A stretch of DNA of 10,546 bases, from assembly GCA_020352595.1 (NCBI GenBank), contig CP070682.1, forward strand, positions 70,110 to 80,655, read 5' to 3'. Made by a program: the position numbers and the translations under genes. Of this stretch, positions 1-6,928 are shown piece after piece. The first letter of the stretch is position 1; each line of letters opens with the position of its first letter. The notes beneath the pieces are model-generated. The model was not told the DNA's origin, ran no database searches, and worked only from the letters and a program-made list of their open reading frames with translations. Source of the stretch: a bacterium (GTDB lineage Bacteria > BMS3Abin14).

Positions 1-2703
1 GAGGTAGGGCTTGCCCACGATGCGGTCGGCCACGATGTCCACAGCTCCCGGCACTTCACGGAGCAACGCCTCCATCTCCAGCCCGATACGTTCGATCTCG
101 CGCAGGTCGCTGCCGTAGATCTTGACGCCCATCATGGCCCGGAAGCCGGTCTGGAGCATCACGATGCGCGTCTGGATCGGCTGGAGCCACGTGGGCAGCA
201 CGCCCGGAATGGCGGTTCGTTCCTGCAGCTCCGCGAGGATCTCGTCCTTGGTGATGGAGCGCTCCTCCGGCCAGACCCATGCGAGCGGGGGCTTGAGCCA
301 TCCCGGCCAGTCCGAGAAGAAGCGACGGACCGGCACGGCGCGCCACTGATGCGTCGGCTTGAGGGTAACGATGGTCTCGATCATGCCGATCGGGGCCGGA
401 TCGAGCGCGGTGTCCGCCCTGCCGATCTTGCCCACAACGCTCTCTACTTCGGGCACGCTTGCGATGGCCAGATCCTGCCTGCTGTTGACCCCCACCACTT
501 CCGACAGGGACGCCTGCGGCAGCAGGGACGGCATGTAGAGGAACGATCCCTCGTCCAGGGGAGGCATGAACTCGCGCCCGATGCCCGGCAGGATGCGCTG
601 TTCCTTTGCCACCGTCAATCCGGCTGCCGCCTCGGCCCGGCTCTCGGCCGGGTCCTGGCGCCGGAAGAGCAAGCGGGTGCGCTCGAATCCTTCCCTGTCG
701 CGGACGCGCTGCCATCGGAGCTGATCCAGTTCCAGAAGCGGCCGGGTGACATCCTCGTCGGCGGGGGCGTACATCGCCTGCTTGAGCTCCGGGGAAGCCT
801 TCTGGCGAGCGAACAGGTTCACGGCCCGTTCCAGCGGATACAGGGTGCGGTGAATGCCCAGCCACACCGACATGCCTATGAAGAGGATGAAAAGCGGGAC
901 GACCAGGAACGTCTTCTTGTGCCCCAGGACCCATTGCAGCGCCGGCGTGTAGCTACGGGCGATGAACCGGGACACCGGGTTCCTTTCCATGGGCGCGAAT
1001 CCCTCACGGGTCATGCGGACGAAGCAGAGGCCCACACCCACGCCCACGGCGATGGAGATAAGCCAGCCCTGGTCGGGACGGGCCGCAAGGCCCCACAGGA
1101 ATGCGGCATGCACGACGAACATGGCCGTCACGCCGCACACGGCCGCCAGCAGCAGGGTGATGTGGCTGCGCCACTTCATCGGGCGGAAGATCAGGTAGCA
1201 GAGAAACGGAACCACCGTGACCGCCAGCACCACGGAAGACCCGATGGCAAAGGTCTTGGCGAACGCCAGGGGCCGGAAGAGCTTGCCTTCCTGATCCGTC
1301 AGGAAGAACACGGGCAGGAACGAGATGATCGTGTTGCTTACCGCCGTTACAATGGCCCCTCCGACCTCGGTCGCGCCTTCGTAGACGATCCCGAAATAGC
1401 CCTTCACCTTCTTCTCCTCCTCCGTGGCGTCCGCCAGCCGGCGGTAGATGTTCTCCGACATGATGATCCCCATGTCGGAGATGTCGCCGATGGCAATGGC
1501 CAGCCCCGCAAGGGACATGATGTTGCTGCTGACGCCGAAGAGGTACATCAGGACACAGGAGCCCGCCAGACCGAGCGGCAGGGTAGGCAGCACGGTGACC
1601 GCCGTCCGCAGGTGAAGCAGGAAGAAGACCACCACGAGGCTCGCCAGAATCGCCTCCTCGAACAGGGCAACCTTCAGCGTGTCGATGGTTTCCCCGACGA
1701 TGGTCGTGCGGTCGTAAAAGGGCACGATACGGACCTTGGAGACGCGGCCGGAGGCGAGCGTCTTGGCGGGCAGACCGAGCTCCAGCTGCGATATCTTCTC
1801 CTTGACTCGCCGGACCACATCACGGGGGTTCTCGCCGTAGCGCATGAGCACCACCCCGCCCACCACCTCGACACCGCTCTTATCGAGCGCCCCGCGCCGG
1901 AAGTCCGGGCCCAGCTGCACAGTGGCCACATTCCGGACAAAGACCGGTGTGCCCCCCTCCTGACGGATGACGATCTTTTCCAGGTCCTCGGCGGTCTTGA
2001 TGAAGCCGACGCCCCGGATGAAGAACTCCGAGCCGCCGTTCTCGATCACCTTGGCCCCCACGTCGATGTTGCTCTTCCGGGCGGCCTCGTAGACATCCAT
2101 CAGGGTGACGCGGTGGGCCCGCATCCTTTCGGGATGGAGATCGATCTGGTACTGCTTGACGAACCCGCCGATGCTGGCGACTTCACTCACTCCGTCGACG
2201 GACTGAAGCTGGTAGCGGATGTACCAGTCCTGGATCGAGCGCAACTCGGCAAGATCGAAGCCTTCGCCCTCGACGGTGTACCAGTAGACCTGGCCGAGAG
2301 CGGTGGCGTCGGGACCGAGAACGGGCACGACCCCCATGGGCAGACGCTGCTGAGCGACGTTCACGCGCTCCAGCACCCGCGAGCGGGCCCAGTAGTATTC
2401 GATCTCGTCCTTGAAGATGACGAACACCATCGAGAAGCCGAATCCCGACATGGAGCGGATGGCCTTCACGCCGGGCGTCCCCGTCAGGCTCGTCGTGAGC
2501 GGGTAGGTGACCTGGTCGTCCACGTCCTGCGGGCTGCGGCCCGGCCAGTCCGCATAGACGATGATCTGCTTCTCGCCGATGTCCGGAATCGCATCCACCG
2601 GGGTGCGCTTGATCGCCCAGACGAAGGCGCCGCAGAGCGCCACAATGAGGAGCAGCATGAGAAAGGTGTTCTTCAGACACCAGCGGATGACTGCATTCAC
2701 CAT
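1..2703 (-). CDS. cusA: Cu(I)/Ag(I) efflux RND pump CusA (partial, C terminus beyond left edge)
   Basis: Inner-membrane proton-driven pump of the heavy-metal-efflux RND family; with CusB and CusC it would export Cu(I)/Ag(I) across both membranes. The ATG at 2703 follows GGGAGG by 7 nt. 901 codons are present and the frame is open at base 1. TM1 is about residues 12-30, then comes a periplasmic porter domain (LRSIQDWYIRYQL at 154-166) and a TM block at about 347-505. The TM4 motif AIGDISDMGIIMSEN has D410 and E417 at the positions of the CzcA/CusA proton-relay Asp and Glu. M724 (LYMPS), M774 (PIGMIET) and M849 (RIVMLQTG) align by eye with the CusA metal-site methionines M573, M623 and M672, the first two with identical 50-residue spacing. 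This favours Cu/Ag over Zn/Co/Cd. Compared with E. coli CusA there are extra segments near 512-565 (two more hydrophobic stretches), 617-705 and 793-815, so the full protein is probably about 1,200 residues. It lies 14 nt after cusB. Confidence 0.93.
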   Translation of the reverse strand, partial: MVNAVIRWCLKNTFLMLLLIVALCGAFVWAIKRTPVDAIPDIGEKQIIVYADWPGRSPQDVDDQVTYPLTTSLTGTPGVKAIRSMSGFGFSMVFVIFKDEIEYYWARSRVLERVNVAQQRLPMGVVPVLGPDATALGQVYWYTVEGEGFDLAELRSIQDWYIRYQLQSVDGVSEVASIGGFVKQYQIDLHPERMRAHRVTLMDVYEAARKSNIDVGAKVIENGGSEFFIRGVGFIKTAEDLEKIVIRQEGGTPVFVRNVATVQLGPDFRRGALDKSGVEVVGGVVLMRYGENPRDVVRRVKEKISQLELGLPAKTLASGRVSKVRIVPFYDRTTIVGETIDTLKVALFEEAILASLVVVFFLLHLRTAVTVLPTLPLGLAGSCVLMYLFGVSSNIMSLAGLAIAIGDISDMGIIMSENIYRRLADATEEEKKVKGYFGIVYEGATEVGGAIVTAVSNTIISFLPVFFLTDQEGKLFRPLAFAKTFAIGSSVVLAVTVVPFLCYLIFRPMKWRSHITLLLAAVCGVTAMFVVHAAFLWGLAARPDQGWLISIAVGVGVGLCFVRMTREGFAPMERNPVSRFIARSYTPALQWVLGHKKTFLVVPLFILFIGMSVWLGIHRTLYPLERAVNLFARQKASPELKQAMYAPADEDVTRPLLELDQLRWQRVRDREGFERTRLLFRRQDPAESRAEAAAGLTVAKEQRILPGIGREFMPPLDEGSFLYMPSLLPQASLSEVVGVNSRQDLAIASVPEVESVVGKIGRADTALDPAPIGMIETIVTLKPTHQWRAVPVRRFFSDWPGWLKPPLAWVWPEERSITKDEILAELQERTAIPGVLPTWLQPIQTRIVMLQTGFRAMMGVKIYGSDLREIERIGLEMEALLREVPGAVDIVADRIVGKPYL

Positions 2704-2717
2704 GTTCCGACCTCCCG

Positions 2718-4367
2718 CTAGTGCCTGTGACCGCCGGCATCCGGGGCCGGCTGTTCACCGGGCGCAGCGGGTTCGACAGGCGGCCTCGAGCCCCCTGCGT
2801 CCCCTGCTTCCCCATGGGCGTGACCGGCGACCGCATGAAGGCCGCCGGGGTAGTACAGGCTCGGGTGTCCCGTGATCTGGAACTGACTGTCGATGAGGAA
2901 GCCGCCCCGTGTCACCACCCTCTCTCCTTGTGCCAGCCCCTTCAGAACAGGGAAGAGGTCGCCGCAGCGCGGGCCGAGGGTGACCTCGCGGGGCTCGAAG
3001 GTGCCGCGCCCCTTCTCGACGTACACGATCGTCCTTGTTCCGCTGTCGAGAACGGCGCCCACGGGTACGGCCAGCAGGCCTCCGGAGGCACGCCCTTCAG
3101 ACACCGCCGGGGGCGCCTCCTTCTCGAGCTTCATGCCGCAGACCGAGCAGCGGCCGGGCCCGTCATAGACCTTTTCTTCTTCGCACTTCATGGGGCAGAA
3201 ATACCGCTCCGCCTGGCTCTGCGGCCGGCCGTGGCCGGCATGCTCCGTGCGTTCAGCCGGGCCCGGGATCTGCTCCAGCGGCATGCTGCACATCGGGCAG
3301 GCGCCCGGGACGTCCTTCATGACCTGCGGGTGCATCCGGCAGGTGAACTTGCCCTCCACGCCCGTGGGCGCGGCCAGACCGTCCGGCCCGATTGCCGCCT
3401 TGAGGACGGCGCTCACGTACATTCCCGGTTTCAGAGCATAGTCCTTGTTTTCGACGTGGACCGGGACGCGGACCGTCCGGGTCTGCTCGTTGAGCACCGG
3501 CTCCACGAAGGTGATCGTGCCCGTGAACAGTCGGCCCGGATACGCTTCCGCAGTGAGCTCGACCGTCTGGCCGTAACGGATCCAGGAAAGATCGAACTCG
3601 TAGATGTCGAGGTAGGCCCAGACCGTTGCCAGGTCGGCGATACGATAGAGCACGTCGCCCTCCTTGAAGGAGCTGTTCTCGACAATCGTCTTTTCGATGA
3701 CCGTGCCCGTGATCGGCGAGTAGAGGGTGGCCCTGTCGGCGACCTTCCGGGAGACCACGAGGTCCTTGACCTGCCTCTCGGTCAGACCCCAGCGCCTGAG
3801 CTTGAGCCTGGCGGTCTCCACCAGCGGTCCGTCGGCGCCGTCCTGGAGCGCGATGAGCAGCTCCTGCTGCGCCACCAGGAGGTCCGGGCTGTAGATCTCG
3901 GCCAGGTGGTCTCCGGCCTTGATCTGCACTCCCGTGATGTTGACAAACAATCTCTCGGCGTACCCGTCCACCCTGGCCGTGACCGTCGCAAGGGAGGCCT
4001 CGTTGTACTGGATCTTGCCGACGGCCCGGAGGTCGCGGTTCAGTTTTCTGTACGTGACCTCGGTCGTCTCCACGCTGGCCATGGCCAGGGCATGGTCGGA
4101 AAGCGTCAACGCGGGCGCTGCGCCGTCCGAGCGCTGCGCCTCGGTCGCCGGTATGAGCGGCATCTCGCAGATCGGGCACTTGCCCGGGCGGTCCAGCCGC
4201 ACCTGCGGGTGCATGGAACACGTGTAGATCTGCCGGGCATCTGCGGCGCTGCCGGATAGGGCGGGTCCGCTCACGGGCCGGTAGGACCAGCGCCCGAGGA
4301 AGAACCCGGCCGCAAGGGTCAGGAGCAGCGTCACCACGACGCCGAAGATGGCAGTGTGCCGCTTCAT
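2718..4367 (-). CDS. cusB: Periplasmic adaptor (membrane fusion protein) CusB with three heavy-metal-binding motifs
   Basis: 549-residue adaptor that links the RND pump to the outer-membrane channel and probably hands over metal. The ATG at 4367 has AGGAGG 7 nt upstream and overlaps the cusC stop as ATGA, which suggests translational coupling. An N-terminal membrane anchor/signal spans residues 5-25. The first metal-binding motif is at 48-73 (CSMHP..CPICEMPL). The hairpin/lipoyl/beta-barrel core of the HlyD/CusB family spans about 100-325, with VTARVDGYAERL at 129-140 and APGG-type lipoyl returns near 216-245. Two more motifs follow in tandem at 341-365 (CRMHP..CPMCSMPL) and 389-414 (CPMKC..CSVCGMKL), inserted before the membrane-proximal domain (430-500). 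The tail 511-549 is rich in His, Gly and Pro. Such motifs belong to the YHS-like heavy-metal-binding domain often found once at the N terminus of CusB homologues; three copies are unusual. They could replace the missing CusF chaperone (inference). Confidence 0.95.
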   Translation of the reverse strand: MKRHTAIFGVVVTLLLTLAAGFFLGRWSYRPVSGPALSGSAADARQIYTCSMHPQVRLDRPGKCPICEMPLIPATEAQRSDGAAPALTLSDHALAMASVETTEVTYRKLNRDLRAVGKIQYNEASLATVTARVDGYAERLFVNITGVQIKAGDHLAEIYSPDLLVAQQELLIALQDGADGPLVETARLKLRRWGLTERQVKDLVVSRKVADRATLYSPITGTVIEKTIVENSSFKEGDVLYRIADLATVWAYLDIYEFDLSWIRYGQTVELTAEAYPGRLFTGTITFVEPVLNEQTRTVRVPVHVENKDYALKPGMYVSAVLKAAIGPDGLAAPTGVEGKFTCRMHPQVMKDVPGACPMCSMPLEQIPGPAERTEHAGHGRPQSQAERYFCPMKCEEEKVYDGPGRCSVCGMKLEKEAPPAVSEGRASGGLLAVPVGAVLDSGTRTIVYVEKGRGTFEPREVTLGPRCGDLFPVLKGLAQGERVVTRGGFLIDSQFQITGHPSLYYPGGLHAVAGHAHGEAGDAGGSRPPVEPAAPGEQPAPDAGGHRH

Positions 4368-5788
4368 TGTAAAACCTCCTCCTTCGGTTCGGACCGGTCG
4401 GAGCGCTCGAGCGGAGCCGGGACGGGACTTCCCTCCGGGGGCACGCCGGCAATCAGCAGGGAAAGCGATGCCAGGGACAGTTCGCGTTGGGTGCGGGCCT
4501 CTATGTTTGCCAGATCGAAGCTGAGCAGCTGCCGATAGCCGTCGATCACATCGAGAAAGCCGGACTTGCCGTTCGCATAGCCCGTGCGGGCGGCCTGCAG
4601 GGCCTGACGTCCCTTGGGAATGAGCCGGTCTTCGAGCAGCTTCGTATTGCGGTCGCTTTCGCGGTACATATAGAGCACTGCGGCGAGCTCTGCCGCGAGC
4701 TGCACCTGTTCGCCGCTGAGCCTCGCCTCTGCCGCACGCTTCCCGGCCTGGGCGCCTGCGATCTCGGCCGCGATCTTGTCCCGCCAGACCGGCAGCGTCA
4801 CGCCTGCCGACGGCGTCCACATAATCGGACTGGCCTTGAAATCGACCTCTACCCCGATGGAGGCGTCCGGCACGCCCGCCTTGCCGGCCAGGTCGAGCAT
4901 GGCCTGGGCCCGCCGCACATCGGCTTCCATCTGCCGGACGGCCGGGTTCCTCTCCAGGGCGACAACGAGTATCTTCTCGCCGTCAGGGGTTTCCCTCGAA
5001 GGGGTGAACCTCGCCGGAACGGAAAGGTCGGCATCGGCAGGGCCCAGACCGAGCGCGGCCTTGAGCTCGGCCAGCAATGTCCCGCGCGAGTCCTCCATGT
5101 TCTCGAGCTGGGTCTTGAGCCGCTCCTGCTCGATCTGCGCCCGCAGCACGTCCTGAAGGGTTGCCCGTCCGGCCGCATTCTGCTGCCGGGCCGACTGCTC
5201 CAGGTCGCCGAGCAGCTTGAGGGTCTCCCCGTGCACGCGGATGCTGTCTTCCAGGAACTGAAGCCGATAGTAGGCGCTCTTGACAGCGAAGGCGGTGCGC
5301 AGGATCTCCGCCTCGAAGGCGAAATATCTCCCCCGGCTTTCGGCGGCGGCAGCGTCACCGGCCGCACGGAGCTTTCCCGGGCCGGGCAGGTCCACCATCA
5401 ACCCGGCCATCACGGACGCAACAATGTCGGAAAGGTCAGCCGAGAAGGTCAGCCGCGGATCAGGCAGCGAACGGGCCGCGGTGATCGATTCAACGCTCGA
5501 AAACCAGTCATAGTAGGCGGCCTCGATCCTGGGATTGTTGATCATCGCAAAACGAAGGTAGTCGCCTATCCCGGAATCCCGGGTCAGCACAGGCAACTCG
5601 GGTCTTGCGCTGCCCGGGTGATAGCGTGCCGTGACTTCTTCGAGATCTTCCCTGGAGGATCTTTCCGCCGGGGTTCGGACGCCGACGCAACCGGCGAGAA
5701 GCGCAACCACGAAAGGCAGAACGACAACCCCCCTCCGCGCAGAGCGGCCGGGGTTGAGTTGCTTTCGTTTCGTTTCTCTCGGAATCAT
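4364..5788 (-). CDS. cusC: Outer-membrane efflux lipoprotein CusC (TolC family)
   Basis: Outer-membrane channel component of the tripartite efflux system. Starting at the ATG at 5788 the protein has 474 residues, close to the usual CusC/OprM-family size. A positively charged N terminus is followed by a hydrophobic stretch and the lipobox L31-A32-G33-C34, so Cys34 is the predicted lipidated residue. Two outer-membrane efflux repeats follow at about 75-255 and 275-455, with long Ala/Leu/Glu/Gln-rich helices (for example 205-240 and 380-450) typical of the alpha-barrel. The Shine-Dalgarno signal at this start is weak. An in-frame TTG at 5824 would add 12 residues but has no better ribosome site, and the extra residues would lie before the signal peptide, so the ATG is preferred. 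First gene of the operon, with its stop overlapping the cusB start. Its C-terminal extension after about residue 455 is proline-rich and low in complexity. Confidence 0.92.
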   Translation of the reverse strand: MIPRETKRKQLNPGRSARRGVVVLPFVVALLAGCVGVRTPAERSSREDLEEVTARYHPGSARPELPVLTRDSGIGDYLRFAMINNPRIEAAYYDWFSSVESITAARSLPDPRLTFSADLSDIVASVMAGLMVDLPGPGKLRAAGDAAAAESRGRYFAFEAEILRTAFAVKSAYYRLQFLEDSIRVHGETLKLLGDLEQSARQQNAAGRATLQDVLRAQIEQERLKTQLENMEDSRGTLLAELKAALGLGPADADLSVPARFTPSRETPDGEKILVVALERNPAVRQMEADVRRAQAMLDLAGKAGVPDASIGVEVDFKASPIMWTPSAGVTLPVWRDKIAAEIAGAQAGKRAAEARLSGEQVQLAAELAAVLYMYRESDRNTKLLEDRLIPKGRQALQAARTGYANGKSGFLDVIDGYRQLLSFDLANIEARTQRELSLASLSLLIAGVPPEGSPVPAPLERSDRSEPKEEVLQ

Positions 5789-5844
5789 CGGATCACCCGG
5801 TTCCGGCCGTGCTGCAGGGTTCAAAGGAGGGAAAAGGGATGCCG

Positions 5845-5876
5845 GAGTATCTGCAAATACTCTATAAATACTATAT
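5845..5876. promoter_or_regulatory. Candidate operator of the cus operon (palindrome plus 11-bp tandem repeats)
   Basis: Bases 5845-5862 read GAGTATCTGCAAATACTC, an 18-bp palindrome with 16 of 18 positions symmetric and TGCA at the centre. Overlapping it, AAATACTCTAT (5855-5865) and AAATACTATAT (5866-5876) are tandem 11-bp repeats with one mismatch, that is one helical turn apart. They cover the -10 box and the predicted start of transcription. Helical-turn direct repeats suit an OmpR-family regulator such as CusR/CopR; a palindrome over the start suits a MerR- or ArsR-like protein. No regulator gene lies in the window. Confidence 0.45.
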
Positions 5877-5897
5877 TTACTCCGCTACGCAAGGCAA
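5870..5897 (-). promoter_or_regulatory. Probable sigma70 promoter of cusCBA
   Basis: Read on the minus strand, TTGCCT (5897-5892) and TATAGT (5875-5870) are separated by 16 nt, matching 4/6 and 5/6 of the -35/-10 consensus. Transcription would start near 5863, leaving a leader of about 75 nt before cusC. The AT-rich stretch stands out sharply from the GC-rich surroundings. No transcript data are available, so this is a sequence-based prediction. Confidence 0.5.
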
Positions 5898-6016
5898 CTG
5901 CCCCTTCTCTTTCCCTCCCCATTGACGGCCGGCGCCTGAGGCAGAGGGGGCTGTCCAGGGACCCGAGGTGGCCATCGAGGGACCATCAACCTGAACGTGC
6001 CTAGCCCGGATTTCGA

Positions 6017-6334
6017 GTGTTGGGGAACCGCAGCAAGCGCTACGAGGTAGAGAAGGATACCCCTGTCCTTAATCTAGAACTCGCGAAGGTCCCTAAGGAC
6101 CATCTCGGCTTCGGCACTGGGAATCCCATCTCGGGGTTAGACGAGACGATTACCGAGTACACGAAGGAAGACATGAAGCCCTTGCTGGCATGGGACAGTG
6201 GTGAGTCCGGCCTCTCCGTGAAGGCAACGAGGGAACGGGATGCCGGATGCCCAAAGCAATTGTCGGCTGGTCTTGAAGGCTCACTTTACCATGAGGTCTT
6301 TAAGGGGTATACATCCGGTTCGCGAGATGATTGA
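6017..6334 (+). CDS. Doubtful hypothetical ORF, 105 codons
   Basis: Open from a GTG at 6017 to a TGA at 6332-6334, with an in-frame stop just upstream. No convincing Shine-Dalgarno sequence precedes the GTG. The predicted product is hydrophilic and charged, without membrane segments, a signal peptide or Cys/His clusters. Its third codon positions are fairly GC-rich, especially in the first 60 codons, which is why it is listed. No similarity to a known family was recognised. It may be a gene remnant or a chance ORF. Confidence 0.2.
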   Translation: MLGNRSKRYEVEKDTPVLNLELAKVPKDHLGFGTGNPISGLDETITEYTKEDMKPLLAWDSGESGLSVKATRERDAGCPKQLSAGLEGSLYHEVFKGYTSGSRDD

Positions 6335-6738
6335 GTCAATAGATGCATGGTTCCCTGGACACTGGAGGGCGAATTTTGTCTGTCCATATAACTAACCTGA
6401 TGCTCTCAGTTGGACGGTCATTCCAGGCTCCATGTTTGTTCCTATTACGTCTAGCGCGTGAGAAGAGATCAGGAGTCACAATTCTTCCCGACTATCTTGC
6501 GACCCGAAATCGTTGCCGCGTCGTTCCGAAATATGAAAACCACGCAAGGTATCGCTCTTGTCCAAACATCGTAACTCGCAAAAAACGGTAGGGAGTGAGA
6601 AATTACTCGTGAGAAATATGAACGGAGACGACGGAGTGGTTGGCGACCTCTTTGTGGTGTTATTCTGACTTCTTCTCGTGTTCTCCCGAAGGCGCAGCAG
6701 AGCCGGGCGGATGAGGTTTTTGGATCTGGCAGGTATCC

Positions 6739-6751
6739 TTCAGTTACTGAA
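6739..6751. promoter_or_regulatory. Perfect 5-3-5 palindrome upstream of the CODH-family gene
   Basis: TTCAG-TTA-CTGAA lies about 180 bp before the start codon at 6929, next to a possible -10-like TATAGG (6752-6757). It could be a binding site for a dimeric regulator. It does not resemble the CooA or FNR consensus. Short palindromes arise by chance, so the support is weak. Confidence 0.2.
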
Positions 6752-6862
6752 TATAGGTTTCTTGCTGGCTTTCTCCAGGCAGAGAAATTTCTTTAGTTTT
6801 TTGCTCAAAAGAGGTAATTTTCACCCAGAAGAAGGCAATGAGCACCCCTGGAAAAGTTAGCC

Positions 6863-6878
6863 TGGCACTAAACTGTCC
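6863..6878 (+). promoter_or_regulatory. Weak sigma54-like promoter upstream of the CODH-family gene
   Basis: TGGCAC at 6863-6868 is a perfect -24 element. After the correct 5-nt spacer the -12 element is TGTCC, where TTGCW is expected; the -12 C is kept but the -13 G is missing. The start would be near 6889, giving a leader of about 40 nt. No enhancer-binding regulator is in view. Confidence 0.2.
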
Positions 6879-6928
6879 GCCTTTCCGGGGGATTTGGCCC
6901 TGGAATGGGAAAGAAAGGAGGGAAACCC

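Larger units (their letters stand above)
5926..6928. other. About 1 kb without a recognisable gene between the divergent cus operon and cooS-like gene
   Basis: No family could be recognised in any frame. The left 400 bp are fairly GC-rich and contain one doubtful ORF (6017-6334). The right 600 bp are clearly AT-richer than the cus operon and hold only weak ORFs. Small structures seen are: a 5-bp stem GGTCC/GGACC at 6088-6101; two copies of GTGAGAAAT at 6595-6603 and 6609-6617; a perfect TTCAG-TTA-CTGAA palindrome at 6739-6751; and a partial sigma54-like element at 6863-6878. The stretch could hold decayed genes and the control region of the CODH-family gene. Confidence 0.5.

Noticed and set aside
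349..2721. A 790-codon plus-strand open frame opposite cusA
   Set aside because: It is antisense to a clearly recognisable RND pump. The open frame results from high GC content, and the product has low-complexity Asp/His/Arg-rich composition with no family.
2721..4259. A 512-codon plus-strand open frame opposite cusB
   Set aside because: Antisense shadow of cusB; no recognisable domain or ribosome site.
2718..4820. A longer cusB start reaching back to 4820
   Set aside because: The extra 151 codons are an out-of-frame reading of cusC. The ATG at 4367 has a strong AGGAGG and directly precedes the membrane anchor.
4487..6004. A 505-codon plus-strand open frame opposite cusC
   Set aside because: Antisense to cusC and running through its promoter; composition is not protein-like.
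6343..6591. An 82-codon plus-strand ORF
   Set aside because: No clear ribosome site, mixed composition, no family resemblance, and AT-rich surroundings. Best treated as chance.
5926..6600. Remnant of a group II intron or transposase in the gene-poor stretch
   Set aside because: No domain V-like hairpin, terminal inverted repeats or transposase/reverse-transcriptase motifs could be recognised.
6678..6860. A 60-codon plus-strand ORF with a hydrophobic stretch that could be a small membrane protein
   Set aside because: GTG start without a ribosome site, and it overlaps the likely control region of the downstream gene. The internal ATG at 6711 also lacks a convincing Shine-Dalgarno sequence.
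6592..6928. CooA (CO-sensor) or FNR operator upstream of the CODH-family gene
   Set aside because: No TGTCGGC/GCCGACA-type or TTGAT-N4-ATCAA element was found on either strand.
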